A stretch of DNA of 64,000 bases from Panagrolaimus kolymaensis (lineage: Eukaryota > Nematoda > Chromadorea > Rhabditida > Panagrolaimidae): positions 7,130,001-7,194,000 of the forward strand of contig JAJQJQ010000006.1 in NCBI GenBank assembly GCA_028622995.1. The letters are read 5' to 3'. Positions within the stretch are counted from its first letter, which is position 1. Every line of letters starts with the position of its first letter. Positions 35,206 through 48,394 of the stretch are shown piece after piece. The notes under the pieces are model-generated. The model saw nothing but the letters and a program-made list of their open reading frames with translations, had not been told where the DNA came from and made no database searches. Both the position numbers and the translations under genes were made by a program.

Positions 35206-35941
35206 ATGTCTCATACTGCAAAGCGTGTCGCTACTTCTTCTGTTCAATGGCAAAAGCTTACTGATCGCTTAACATCTTTACATGCTGCTGAACTTACTCG
35301 TCTTAAAGGTCAAAACAGTACATTTTCTGCTCAGTAAGTTGTTTTGATATATATATATGTGTAAAACCTATTATATGTTCCCTTTTTTAGAGTCAATCAA
35401 CTCCCATCTAATTTACCAAAAGTTGATTTCTCAGCGTTGAAGAAACAACTTCCTACTCATGCAGCAGTTATTGATTCTCTTCAAAAGCAATATGAATCAA
35501 TGAAAATTCCATATGGACAAATTCCGGAACAATACGGCAAAGAAATTGATAAATGGATTGAATACAATGTATGGATTTTCTCTCAACTTGGTTACATGTC
35601 TTTTTATTTTCTCTTATTTTTTAGACTGCTCGTATAAAGCTTCATGAACTTAAAACTGCTGATGGCGCAGTTCAAGCTAAGAAAGTTGAAGAAAAATGGA
35701 CTAAAGCTCCACCAGTTGAACATTTTGATCGTCAACATTTCGCTGAATACTTTCCTCAAATCTTTTACGATCTTCGTTATCAAAAACGCATTCGTATGTT
35801 TTCATTTTGTTTGATCCTAATTATCGTTAACATATTTTAGCCGATCCTTGCAACGTCGGACTCAATGAAACTGATCAACTCTATCTTCGCTTCAAAGACT
35901 ACAAAGTCCTTCGCCGTCCAGACAAAGTTGATGAACATTAG
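35206..35941 (+). CDS. atp-5: mitochondrial ATP synthase subunit d, 191 aa
   Basis: Four exons: 35206-35333, 35391-35568, 35625-35793 and 35841-35941, in consistent phase. The protein closely follows the nematode ATP synthase d subunit along its whole length: AKRVATSSVQW at the start, then DFSALKKQLPTHAAVIDSLQ, KIPYGQIPEQY, ARIKLHELK and the highly conserved KAPPVEHFDRQHF. It ends with PDPCNVGLNET and KDYKVLRRPDKVDEH. The d subunit is part of the peripheral stalk that holds F1 against rotation in the inner mitochondrial membrane. The ATG follows a TTTTTTATAG acceptor by one base, which fits trans-splicing or a 5'UTR intron, as expected for a broadly expressed nematode gene. The symbol is that of the C. 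elegans ortholog and is assigned by recognition, not by a search. Confidence 0.95.
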
Positions 35942-38900
35942 ATCTGTGTATATAGCTTAGTATACTGTTAATTGTATTATGTAGTAGCGGATTGGAAAAT
36001 GTGCTGGGTTTAAATAAATTAGATTATTTTACATGTTTTATTATGACTAGTCACTCTGATATGAACCACAAAACTTTTTTTGCTCTTGTCAATATATGAA
36101 TTTTTAAGTATCCTATATTTTTGTTTAAAGCTTCTTCCTCCATAAATTATTATAAATTATTACCATATCCTTTAGCTTTCAAAAATTGGAACTTTATAAA
36201 ATTTATGTTTTTATTTATTTCAAACTTTTCGCAACCAAGAAACATAATATAAATTCTTGGCAATTTATTTCGTGGGCAAATTTCCTGTTGTCATAAAAGT
36301 TTGAGATATATGTATATAGTTTTATGGGTCTCATTGGAGCAAAAGTCATTTCAAAAAAAAGTTGGTTAGTTTCTTTCAAGATACTAACTAACAACGACTT
36401 GTTGCCATTGCTTTTTTGTTCTTTCTCATTTCCGTGGCTTGTTTTGCTTTTAAAAGCTCATTCATTTTTTAGGAAGTAAATTTATACATATAGTTTTTTC
36501 CTCCATGTATGTTGTTTACAAATAAGCTTATTATAATTGTACTAAAAAAGGGTTTTGAAGCGTGAAAACATTTTTTTTTAAATATCATAGTTTTGGAATA
36601 AAGTTTGCAAACAATTAAAAAATCAAATTTGAGTGGGTTTTATCGCTTGGTTTGGTCTTACAGTAGTATGTTGAGCTTTCAAGTGATCCTAAATTTTTTT
36701 GTAGTTTAAAAAAATGGAAGTGTTGTGTTTTCGAGGGTTTCTGAAAAATTCTTTTCATTTGTTTTTGCAGTTTGGATTTGTTGCATAAAAAACATAAATA
36801 TTTCTGTGGTTTTTAATGTTTAATATCAGATTTTTTTCGTGCTTCTCAGTTGTCTCAGAATCAGAAACCAATGAAAGAATGTTTATGTATTTTTTTTAAA
36901 TATAAGAAGTGCCATTCTTCGCTGTAGCCTTATTATTATTAACTTTTCATGCGTTTAAAATTGGTGAAAGATCTGATAGCGCTTCAAAGAAAAAAATGCT
37001 TTTAGCTTGGTAGTGCCATTGGTAAGAAGGATTTCAAGAATGCTCATTTTACAATTTTTTAAACGTAAACCCTTCTTAGAAAGGCTATTTTTATCAAAGA
37101 AAAAAATTTTGTTCCAGTAAGAATGTATGCAAGCAATACCGTCAAATTATTATTGTTACAATTTTCACCATAATTCATTCTTTCTTTCTATTTATTAGTG
37201 CGTCCTAAATGATGCTGCTGAATTTTTGAGATTATTAAGACATTCATTTTCCTTCTTTAATATTGACGAATCCTGTAATTAATTATTACAACAAATTCTT
37301 ATCCTATCAAAGTCAAATCGAAGCTTCTAAAAGTTTCTAGCAACTAACTCTTGCGTGTTTTTCAACAAACACATTTTTAATTTTTCTAAATTTTTCCAAG
37401 CAAACTTTAAATGATTTATTCTCTAGCAAACTAACGTCATGAATCTAACATGTCAGTCATTTTTTAAAAACGAATTTTTATAAAATTCATTTTAACTTCC
37501 GAGGAAGAACTTTTAAAAAGTCAAAAAAGAAATGCAGCCAACTTGTTTTATTTTATTTTCTTTTTTCGACAATTGTTTTTAAAAGATAAAAAATACGAGA
37601 TCATCTCTCTTGAGACTTGCTAATACTTTTATTTTATTTTATTTTCTTTCTCCTAATATTTTTTTTTGTTTTATTTCGATGCTCAAATTTGTCATAAACT
37701 TTGTGTTTTTTTTCAATGTCCAATTTTATTAATAGTAAATAATTAAATACACAGACTCAGAAAAAATGTAAACATTAATCTTTGTTTCTGTTTACCTTTT
37801 TTTCAGAAGAAAGTCTCAATTACGCAGATCCAAAAAACAGAGTTTTACTTCCATTGAAAATACGTATGCCTTCAAAATTTTTTTTCCAAAAGTTTCATTC
37901 CAACTTAAGTTTATGAAGTTTCTCCTCTCCGATTTCAAGGAAGGAAGTTTGTTTCTTAGAAAATAACAAAATAAAATAATCATTTATTTTTACTAAAGAA
38001 AAAAAGAAGTTCCTATGTTTTTAGAAAATGAAAAAATCCGAGAGTTCTTTGGCTTCGATGAAATTGAGATATAAAGGAGAGAGGTATAATTGGTTTTTTT
38101 CTTTTATTCTGTTGAAAATTTAAATGTCAAAATTTTATGAGATCTAGAAAAAATGCTTATAAAATAAGAGTTTTAAAAGGTTAAAAAAGGTTTTATTCGA
38201 TTTGGGAGATATGAATTAGGCAAAATAAGTTATGCCACACTTGGCCGGGAAAGATCATGTTCTTCGGGATAAAATTAATCCTAAATTATAGCTTTTTTGA
38301 TAATTAAAAAGACAACAAAGAAAAATTTCTGACTACTGTTTCTTCCGCGAGTAAAGCGTTTAGCTGGATTTTTATGTAACAACAAACATCTTTTTTAACT
38401 ACCATATCCTCCTCATCTAATTACATGCCATTCTAACTTTGTAGTCTTCATATTCACTCAAAAACCTAATCGACCCCATAACTTTGTTTATTGATGCTTT
38501 ACTCAACTTTTTTGTAGTTTATCTCATCTCCAGCGTGAACGTGTTTACATATTTTTCATTTCCATGCCAAAAACTTTTTAATAATTTTCAAAATCACTTG
38601 ACTAACTTTATGCTTTGACTCATCATTTTTAATGTTTGCACTCCCTCTTTTTCTATTTTTTATTGTTTAATCTTTTGCCATCCAAAAATTAGCTGTTAAT
38701 TAACAACCTCCATCATGTGTGTTGAGAAATTTGTTTTCCAAAGTTAGAAAAAAAAGATATAAAATTTCAGAAGAAGGAAAAAATTAAATTACCCAAATTC
38801 CTTCATATTTTTTTCTCTCTAAAAAGAGGATGTTTTTTCTTTCTTTGGCTTTTTCTTCTTATTTTAAACAGTATAGTATTTTAATGAAATAAGATGGATG

Positions 38901-41900
38901 GAAATCCTTAAGGCATATTATCAACCTAATTTTTTTTAAGATGATGGCTGCTGCTGATGGACCACCAGAACCCAACTAAGAAAAATGAGACTTCAACAAC
39001 GACATCCAGCGATACTTAATTTACTCATTTTTTTCATGATGGTGAAGAAGAAGGGGAAAAGAGGATATTGCTTTTTTGAAGAGAACAAATTTCATCTTCT
39101 ATCTTCTTTTTTCTTTTTGTTTCTTTGCTGCTTCGAAGTTTTGTTTTTTCTTCTTCCATCTTTTTCTCGGAATGGATTACAATTGATACCAACCAAAAAA
39201 TGAAAAAAAAGTTATTTGAAAATGTAACTTTTTGTTATTTCATTCTTTTTTCTTTTTATGCGTTCGTTTATTTTTATTTTTTTGTTTTTGACTTTTTGAT
39301 GATTAATTACTTTAACACGCTTTTGTCATGACAGAGTTAAGCAACCCCTTCTCTTTTATTTTTTTAAAAAATGGTCACTAAGCCTGTGTAGGTTTAAGGA
39401 ATGATTCCACCACACACTTGAGACTATTAATCAATTATAAAAGTTTAAGTATATAAATTTTTTTGAGTTTAAAAAAATACTATAAAGAAAAAGAAAGAAA
39501 TTTGTTTGAAAGTTTTTTACGGGATTATCTAAGTTCAGACATTGTAAAAGGTTACAATTTTTCGTCATACATCTATTTTACTTTTTAAAAGACAGTGTTT
39601 AATTAATTTTGAACTTTTTGGTCTTAAAATTGTGTGAAAGTTTTTTCTTGTTTTTTAAAGGTCATTCTTTTTTATAGGGAAAAATCTTATGAAACAATCC
39701 AATTAAATAAAAATTAATGAAGCGATAAATAAATGATGGTTAGAAAGGCGATTGGGTGTGTATATCAAAGAATCCAAAAGTTGGCATATTTAAAATACTT
39801 TTTTAAGATTATTTGATCATAAATTTAAAGAATTCCCAAGTCCCAAATTTAACTAAGTTTAAACTCTTCTTTTTAGTCAATGTGTTTTGTGGCTTCTCTC
39901 AATTATCGGAACCCGGAAAAAATTGTAGCTACAAAAAGTTTTTTTTCTTCTGTCTTTTCAATAGAGGCAACATAACGAAGTCATAAATAACATCAAAGAA
40001 GAATGAAGAACAGAAAATAATAACCTTTTTCAAAATATGCCCTTTTCAAACTCTCTTCTTCTTTTTTTTTATAAAGTACATTTCTTAAAAAAAAAGAAAC
40101 CTTTTTTCTTACTTTCTTGTGATTTAAAAAAATAAAAACAAACTCAATTTTAAGACTCCTTTTTGTTTGTTTGTTTGGTTAATAGTGTTTTTTCTTTTTG
40201 TTATTGGTTCTATGTTTGAGCTGTCTAAAGTTTTTTTTGTCCATATTTTGAGAATCTCCATTTCTTCACAGATTTTGCAACAAACCTTTTTGTTTTCATA
40301 TTAAGATTCCATAAAATAAAAATATAGTGATGTTGTTACTAATTGTTGAGGCATATGTTTTTGGCATTTAATAAAATTAGTATGTTTTCTTTTATTTATT
40401 TATTTTCTGGGATCCATCTGCTCTGTTTTTTTAAATTTATCTTTATAATAATAATTTAAATTTCATTTTTCTTTCGTTTGACGCCAATCCTGCTTCTGTC
40501 TTTTTTCATTTTCAATGGTTTCTAAATTAAGCCACGTCCAGCCATGATATCTGTTATTTTTTTAGCCTTTCAAAATAAAGAATACTGTAATGAATTAAAA
40601 GAAAATATTTATTTTTTAGTGGTTTTTGAAAGTAATGTTTTTTTCTTAAGATTTTCTTTAAAAATATTAAAAAAAATTTGTGTTTGTTTTTTTGTTTGTT
40701 AGTTTTTGAAATCTAAAAAAATTGAAGAGGTCATAAAATTTAATTGTTAGTTGGCACCAATTATATTTTCACCTCAAAATGGCGTTTTCTGTAATGTAAG
40801 AAAATGTTTGTTGTAAAGTAAGGTTAATATTTTGGCGGCTTTAATGGGTAGTGGGCGTTTTTTAATTTTTTGTTAATTTTTTGATGGCACTTGCCATTTT
40901 TTGAAATTTTATTTTTCAAAAACTTTGAGATTAAAATAAATCGCAAATTTGTTGAATTTGATATTTGCGAACGGTAAAAAACTCATGTTTTCTGATTTTC
41001 TTGATAACTTAAAAACATATAATTCAACTTGATGTTTATCCTTTCCATTTCTTCTTCTAATCATTAGTTACCAGTAAGCCTGGGAAATAGGTTTTTTTCC
41101 TTTGAAATTCATTTCTAAGAATCATTTTTTTGAAACTAATTTCGGATATCAAAAAAATGCTAAGTTTTTTATATAACCTTTTGCATCGTTATGAAACGGT
41201 TTAGGAAATTCCCAAAAGCGTCTGTTGTAAAAAAATATATATGTGACGTTTGAGGATTATCCTCGTTTTTTTGGGTGTATGTTTCAGTAATACGAAAATG
41301 TCTATGAAACATCACTAAAATTCAACAGCAAAAATTAAAATAACTTTTTCTATTTTTGGCTTCCTCCTTTTTAATTTTGCGTACAAGGCTTCAACCTTTC
41401 TTTGGATCAGTTTCCACATTTTAAAAAAGCCATGGGATTGACAAAAAATTACGAATTAAAAAAAAAGAACAAATGACCAATAAACTATGAACTTAATGAA
41501 TTTTTATCATTTTAAACCGCGTGTGTTTTTGACAGATTCACTTCACAGTTTCCTAAAATATCATATGTGGGGTTTCTAAAAATATTTTTTAGCCTTTCAA
41601 CTTTCTTTGTTTATTGTTTGCAAATATTTTTGATATTGTTGTTTGCAACTTATATCTGTCAAATGCATAAACTCGTAAAGTTCTAAAATATCTCCAAAAA
41701 AGTTAGAAGCTTATTGGTTTTGACACATTCGTTGTTTGCTATTAATTATGGTTGCCGCAAAAAAGAATTTTTTAAGACTGAAACTTTTTCAAATAAGCTA
41801 ATCTGGAAATAGCGTCTAATAATTGCAAAAAAGAATGTAACCATGTAATTTGGCGGAATTATTACGTAAAAATAAATGAGTTGAATTGCCACCATTTATG

Positions 41901-43053
41901 ATTTGTTTGGAGTTTGTAAATCAGGAGCAAAGCAAAACATAAATGGGGAGAGTTAGAATACTGGGAAAATAAACTTTGAATTAAAATATTACTGTCAACA
42001 AGAATCTAAAAACTTTAGAAAATTATATTTTACAATAATTTTCAAACCGAATATTTTTTCTTCCATTTTTTTCTTTCAAGATTCGAAAACATTTTTAATT
42101 CTTTTTCTATTAGGACATAGAACACATGTTGTCCTAATATTCAATGATCTCTTTTTTATCTCAATGAATCTATTCCCTTTTAATACTAAACCATTTAAAA
42201 ATATTTAAATTGCGTGTCAGCTCTTTTATGCTTTCTCATCTCCTTCCTCCAAAATATGAAAACCTCCTTTTTTTCTCTTTTTATGTATCTTCCTTTTTAT
42301 TTACGATTACAAAAAAATAGACTTTTAACCCCACTCGAAAAAACATAAGCAACGATAAATAAAAAAACAGATGTTTATTAATTTTCGTTTAATTTTAATT
42401 TATTAAAGTAATTGTGTGTGCCACCAATTTTTTTTACTTTACCACAAAAATGTACTTTCCCCGTTGTGTTGCTTTGCCTTTACAAGTTTTATTTTTTGAC
42501 ATGGCAAAACATAAGAAAATTATTTTTTGTTTTAATCCAAAAACTTCCTTTTTTTCATCCCGGAAGCATAAAAGTAAATTGCCGTGGAAAAAAAAGAGAA
42601 GGAGAATAAAAAAAACAACAGAGTGAAACTCAAATTTACTTACTTCAGCCTTTTTTTTCTTGCCCTCTGTTTTTTCTTGGGTGTTCACTATGGATGCCAC
42701 TTTTGATAAGAGGTCTTTTTTTTAACACTTCGAGTTTAGTTTATTTTTTATAATATTTTTTTGCTAAAAAAAACAAAACAAAAGTCTAATGCTTTTAGAA
42801 ATTCTAATTGAATTTACTTTATTTTTCGCCTTGAGTAAATTAGCTTTGGTTTTTTAAACGAATTAAAAAAAAATGTTTTTTTCTTCGTGGCGTCCCATCA
42901 TTCTTGTAGTGTCTAATTCATTAATTTATTTGCTCTCTTTAATCCACCAAATTTTTTTTAAACGCGTGTTGATTTTTGTACACACAGTAAATAATATTCT
43001 TATGTTATTATCTTAATATTTTGTTTTTAGTCTAAAATAAAAAGCAAACAATA
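35942..43053. other. 7.1-kb gene-poor region
   Basis: AT-rich throughout with long homopolymer runs and ATTTT-type repeats (near 37,550 and 37,625). I find no complete gene. A short plus-strand candidate exon at about 37,809-37,862 sits between a TTTTTTTCAG acceptor and a GTATGC donor but connects to nothing I can identify. The stretch may be the regulatory region or first intron of the neuropeptide-receptor gene that follows. Confidence 0.4.
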
Positions 43054-46000
43054 ATGTCAAATTCACTCGAAGATGAAAGAGATTGGGAGCGAAGTGTTTC
43101 ATCACTTCCAAATGAAGTTATCATAGTTACATTTTCAAATAAAACTATTGTTGAAAAAATTATGTCTAGTGAAGATGTAGCCGCCGCCGCAACTGAAGAA
43201 AATATCCCATTTGAATTAGGTAAATTTTTTTTGTTCGAAAGATCTTGATTTTGAGTGCCGCCAAAGTGCAAGGCTTTACTTACCGTAGTTAAAATTAATA
43301 AATTTGTAAGCCTCCAAAAAATCTGCCATTTTTTAAGTACGTGGAAATTACTCAATTTTTTTTGTTATTATAAAATATAAAAACTTTAAGTGTTTTATGG
43401 TCTAAGAGTATAATACTAATCATCAACCAGCAACCACCTGCTGGGAAGAATCCCACCGCAAAAAATTTGTAGCTATATTGGGGAATAAAATACAACTTTT
43501 TTTATTAATCATTTTTTGAAACAAATTTAAGAACTTCTTTTAAATAGTAAAACAGTATTTGAAAAATTAAGGACGCAAATACAAATTTTGCATCTTCTTT
43601 CTTACCCGATATCAGAGATTTGCTTAAAATCCTATTTTCTTATGTTTGACTAAAACCAACCACAAAGAAATTTAAGAGAAAAAAAAGAGAAGATGGTGGC
43701 ATTCTTAAAAATTTAACCTTTAAAAATAAATAAACATTAGAGTCAAAAAAGGCTCATTTTAATGGAAAACTCTCTTGAGATTTTCTTTATTTAATTCCGC
43801 AACAATGGCAGTCAGCTCTAAAACTTGAACACTTTAATTTTCATTTCTTTCTTTATTTTTTTCAATGTTAAATGGTTTTTTTAGACAATGAATTTATTTC
43901 AAGTTTATCATTGCTTTTCACATTCATCATGATTTTCATGTGTTTAGCTGGAGCAATAATGAATACATTATCATTAATTATTTTCACATCCAAATCATTT
44001 CGTCGTCGATCGATTAATGTTCTTTTAGCGGGTCTTAGCGCTTCGGATTTATGTCTTTTAATTCTCGCTATACCGGTATTCTCTCTTTCACAAATACAAA
44101 AGGTTATTCCAGGTAAATTTTTTTTGATTTTAATAAATTTTAAATTAATAACTTTTTATAACTTTAAAAATACTTTTTGCTTCCGCATTTTACCAACTTT
44201 TTATTTCTCCTACGCTTATTTGGTACTTCCAATTAATTTTTATTTTTTGGGTACACTACCACCTTTTTTGGCAGCGGCACATACGTTTTTATAAAATTTT
44301 TGTTGTTGCATTTTTTAAATTATTCATGAAAAAAAAGCAGCGTGTTTGTTGTAAGCAAGAAAAAAAGTAGAGATTTCTTTTTCAATGAATGAATGGTAAA
44401 GGAAATTTTTTTTGTTGATAAGCATACGAGATGTGACAGCTTTTGAGACGTAAAAGTAAAAAGACGACGCTTTTTGTGAAAAGAAAAATAAGCAGGGAAA
44501 ATCCTGGTTGAAGCACCTCTGAGTTTTTTTGTTACATGAAAAATATGCGTTTAATTCAATTATTTTTAACAACATTCCATTCCTTATAATAAATAGTGGA
44601 TGTTGTTAAATAAAAAAAGAAGAGGAAAAGATTTTTTTATTCAATGTATGTAAAATGAGAAACCATGCAATTTGAAGCTAAAATGAAGAAGAAAAAAAAG
44701 TGGAAAATGTCGCAAATGTTTGAATACAGAGTTCATAATTTTGAGGGATGTCTGTTTCTGAGAATTATGCCAACAACAAAAAATGTGTGTATTTTGATTT
44801 ATGATGAGAGTAAAAATCAAAAAAGAGATAACTATCGAAAACTCAAAACCATTCGGAAAAGTTAAAACTAAAAAAATCAAAACAAAAATTTTTTTAGAAA
44901 CCAAAATCAGTTTCTTTTAAATACAAACCCTTTAGGATTTTCAATGCAAATGACCGCTCATATTCTTGTTTATGCTTATCCAGTAACTTTGATGGCTCAA
45001 TCAATGTCCGTTTGGATGCTTGTTAGTATCACGATTGATCGATATCTCGCTGTATGTCATCCATTTGCTGTACGAATTTATTGTACTATGTTAGTTTCAT
45101 TCTCCCAAACTTTTACAAGCTTACGAATGAATGATTTTTCTTTAGAACTCGAGCATTATTAACAATTTCATGTATTTTTGTTTTTTCTGTTGGTTATAAT
45201 GTTGTAAGATTTTGGGAATACACAATTAATACATCCGAAGAAGTCCCAGAAGATATGGTGATTGTTGGTAGATTAAGAGATAATTATTGGTATATGGTTA
45301 TGTTTCAAAATATCGCAACATCTATCACGCAATTTGTTATACCTTTAATTGTTTTATGCATTTTAAATCTTCAGGTTTGTTCTTTTATTTTAATATAAGT
45401 AAAGAAAGGGTTCCTAAAAAATTTTCGTGGAGGCATAAAGCTCTAGCTTTATTACCACAAATATATTTGAAACATGGATCAAGGAGAAAACATTTTAACA
45501 TAACTGTAAAATCTTAATTTTAGGTTGCACGAACCATTCTTGAAGCGGGTGAAACTCGTCGTGAACTTGTTGCATCTGAAAAGCGCGAACATAGCACAGC
45601 TAAAATGATGTTATTTGTTGTCATTGGTAAGTCAGCTTTCTACCGCCCTCAACTTGTCTCTCAATAAAAAAAAATATGTCAATTTCAGTATTCCTATTTT
45701 GTTATACCCTCAGTTTTTGTTTGAATGTTTTGGAAATATTTAATCCTGAATTATTTCGTCATCCCATGGGATTTTTACTTAATGACGTTAATAATATTTT
45801 GGTGGTAATAAATTCATCGTCAAGTTTCATATTTTATACCAAATATTCAAGTCGGTAAGTATTTTATTTTTCTCCGTTTCTTCGCAACAAATAAAAAAAT
45901 AATAAAGATATCAAATTTCTTCCCGGAAGTGTATTCTGGCGTTTGCATTCTTTTTCATTCTTTTGTTTATTTACTCAAAAAAATTAATATAAAAATATTT

Positions 46001-46216
46001 TCTATTTTTAGATACCGTGCCCAACTTCGAACCATGTATGGTATTCGATCCATTGTTGCAAGATGTTGCTACTTTTCTGATCGATCCACCATTAATGGAA
46101 AAGGCAGAACTGATGAATATACAACTGTGTCGGGATTTTCAACAAAGCAAACCCTTTATTGCACAAGAAATTCTGCAATTAAAACCACGCCGATGCTTTC
46201 GTCAAAAAAATATTAA
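43054..46216 (+). CDS. rhodopsin-family GPCR, FMRFamide-receptor-like, 416 aa
   Basis: Seven exons: 43054-43219, 43885-44112, 44936-45089, 45146-45374, 45524-45626, 45689-45854 and 46012-46216, all in phase. The second and third exons are preceded by long introns (665 and 823 bp). The ATG follows a TTGTTTTTAG acceptor at a short distance. After a 60-residue extracellular N-terminus come seven membrane segments. Segment 2 has LLAGLSASDLCLL. Segment 3 ends in TIDRYLAVCHPFAV, the DRY motif in the form typical of nematode FMRFamide-type peptide receptors. The segment 7 end reads NSSSSFIFYTKY in place of NPxxY, as in that group. The C-terminal tail has 90 residues with Ser/Thr/Lys. It probably senses a neuropeptide on neurons or muscle through a G protein; the ligand is unknown. 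Confidence 0.88.
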
Positions 46217-46535
46217 AACCCTATTAAAATTTCTGGTTTTTCATAATGGCTAATGTTTGACAATATTAAACAGTTAATTTATGACATTTTTTCAAAACCT
46301 TTTATCCCTTCCATTCTCATTCATCATATCTACAGAAATTTTTTGGCCTGTAAAATACGTGTCTTTTTTTATCTTTAACCGTTTGGATTTCATATCTTGT
46401 AAAAAAAATTTATTATGTACTAAAGTTTTTAGTTAGCTTTATCCAATTTCATTATTTTTTTATTGCATTCAAGAATACATAAAATACAGAATAAAATATA
46501 AAAGCATTGAACCAAAGTTTACCAACATTTCAGTA
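46217..46535. other. short intergenic region
   Basis: AT-rich spacer between two convergent genes, with AATAAA-like signals. Nothing else is seen. Confidence 0.5.
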
Positions 46536-47181
46536 TTAATCAATGCTGCCCCTTCGGGATATACTAACGATAGGTTTTTTTGTTGAATATTTCCAGGTTT
46601 GAAGCATTTCGTTGGTGTTTTTTTCCATACTTGAAAGATAATTTTGCGAAACAGTTGAAAAGAATTTTACGAAAAAATTGGATCGAATATTTTTCCATGT
46701 GTTTTTCCTTATAAAATCAGTTAATTGTAACGGCTTTGATTTATCTGATAATTGAAAAATATCCCATGAAAAATGTATTAGTTTTTGATTTAATTTAACA
46801 GAGCATAAATTTTCAATAGTTTTTGAACTAACCATTTCGCACTTATTTTGATATATAAAAAAAGAAACATTAGGAACTTTGGAAAGAATAATATCAATTG
46901 AAGTCGGAACACCCTTCTCGTTTTTAATATTGACATTGCTTAACAAGATAGCCCACATTGAAATAGAAAGCAAAGTATTAATTTCATCTAATGTAATATT
47001 TTGATTTAGAATAGTTAAGTTTTTTAAATCAGAACGATAAATCAACTTGCTAAATTTTTGACAAATTTCTTTTGGAATGTTCATAATTTTCAAAATATTT
47101 GAAGTCAACCAATATTCAATTTTTCGGTTTTGAGAAATTTGGTTTAATTTTTTTACAATGCAAACGGTTTCAATGTTAAAA

Positions 47182-47190
47182 TAAATTACG
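47182..47190. repeat. left 9-bp target site duplication of the element
   Basis: TAAATTACG, repeated exactly at 48,386-48,394. Confidence 0.85.
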
Positions 47191-47382
47191 GGAGTAGAGC
47201 GAAACGCCGAATGAGGAAACGCCGAATAAGGAAACGACGTTGGAAACGCCGAATGAGGAAACGCCGATTAAGGAAACCATAATGGAAACGCCGAATGAGG
47301 AAACACTACCATTTTGAGGATATTTAAGTATGAAACTTTCAGAATAGGGTAATTTGGGATGGATTTATGCAATATTAATGAT
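47191..47382 (+). repeat. left terminal inverted repeat
   Basis: An array of CGCCGAATGAGG-like units followed by a unique part ending near ATGCAATATTAATGAT; it matches the reverse complement of 48,192-48,385. Confidence 0.85.
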
Positions 47383-47456
47383 GGAGGTCTAAAGCCGGCC
47401 AATGCACTATTCGTTCGCAATGATTCTTTTTGAATAATAATTTTTTGAGGGCTATT

Positions 47457-47935
47457 TCAGGGCTTCAAACATTTTGATGATTTAAAATTGCTTTCTTCCA
47501 TTGGAGCTTTTCTTTTAAAGGAACTGTTGAAAGAAGATTGGGGTGATCGAGAACGAGAGAATGACTTGATTTTTTCTTAGGGTGGAACATAACCATCTCT
47601 GAAAGCTGGAGATGTATGATAATCTCCAAAATCATAGTCATTTATAAATTCATCATCTGTATCATATCCATCCATTTTTTGGGCCAAAGTATTAGAGAAA
47701 TTAGAGGGTTCATCAATGTAATCCGAATCATTATTTTCGTCATTATCAGGTGCAAAAAATTCGAGGTAATCGTCGTTTTCTTTTTCTTCATTACCACTTT
47801 TTTCATCATCACCATTATCACTGTCATCACCAATTTCGGTTCCATTCAAATCAATTCCACATTTTTTAAGAGATGATTTTACCTTTTTTGCTTTTTTTGA
47901 TTGAATAAAATTATTATTATTATATCCAAAAAAGA
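47457..47935 (-). pseudogene. acidic gene fragment carried inside the element
   Basis: An open frame on the minus strand begins with a Lys-rich part (SKKAKKVKSSLKKCG) and continues with a very acidic part. It then has LAQKMDGYDTDDEFINDYD, an in-frame TAA at 47,577-47,579, and a further open stretch rich in Ser/Arg to a stop at 47,457. No ATG starts it. The motif GYDTDDEFIND resembles the short conserved core of ubinuclein/HPC2-type histone chaperone proteins (YDxxDxFIDD); this is a weak, by-eye match. The frame and composition are unlike the rest of the element, which suggests a host gene piece picked up by it. Confidence 0.4.
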
Positions 47936-48191
47936 TTATATAATATTAAGTTGTAAAAGAAATTAAGCATAGCATCAAACCCAGGAGCAACAGGCGATTC
48001 GCAAAAACTTAATAATGTTAGCAGTTAAAAAATTTGGAGAATATGGAAAAATTTGTATAATCATGGTCAAAATAGGTTCCAAAAGCTATTTTATAACCTT
48101 TTTAATTAATCTCCAATAAATCCTGAAAGTTTCATAACTATAAATCCTCAAAATGGTAAAGTTTCATATTTAGTCCCTCAGAGTATCAGAC

Positions 48192-48385
48192 AATCATTAA
48201 TATTGCATAAATCTATCCCAAATTAGCCTATTCTGAAAGTTTCATACTTAAATATCCTCAAAATGGTAGTGTTTCCTCATTCGGCGTTTCCATTATGGTT
48301 TCCTTAATCGGCGTTTCCTCATTCGGCGTTTCCAACGTCGTTTCCTTATTCGGCGTTTCCTCATTCGGCGTTATGCTACAGTCTC
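48192..48385 (-). repeat. right terminal inverted repeat
   Basis: Mirror of 47,191-47,382, differing at two positions in the inner 170 bases. A partial direct copy of its inner part (CTGAAAGTTTCATA, CCTCAAAATGGTA) precedes it at about 48,122-48,168. Confidence 0.85.
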
Positions 48386-48394
48386 TAAATTACG
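48386..48394. repeat. right 9-bp target site duplication of the element
   Basis: TAAATTACG, identical to 47,182-47,190. Confidence 0.85.

Larger units (their letters stand above)
47191..48385. mobile_element. 1,195-bp non-autonomous MULE-type element
   Basis: Exact 9-bp duplication on both sides (TAAATTACG). The terminal inverted repeats are about 190 bp long and differ at only a few positions apart from the outermost 15 bases. Each arm carries five copies of a short unit of the form CGCCGAATGAGG, and then ATTTTGAGGATATTTAAGTA, turned over on the other side. The plan of a long inverted repeat made of short units plus a 9-bp duplication matches the MULE at 22,106, but the sequence is unrelated. 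There is no transposase. The interior contains a fragment that looks like a captured gene. Confidence 0.85.

Noticed and set aside
42434..42700. Minus-strand frame ending in a strong GTAAGTAA donor near 42,641
   Set aside because: No in-frame ATG and no convincing acceptor upstream; the Lys-rich run is what A-rich DNA would give by chance.
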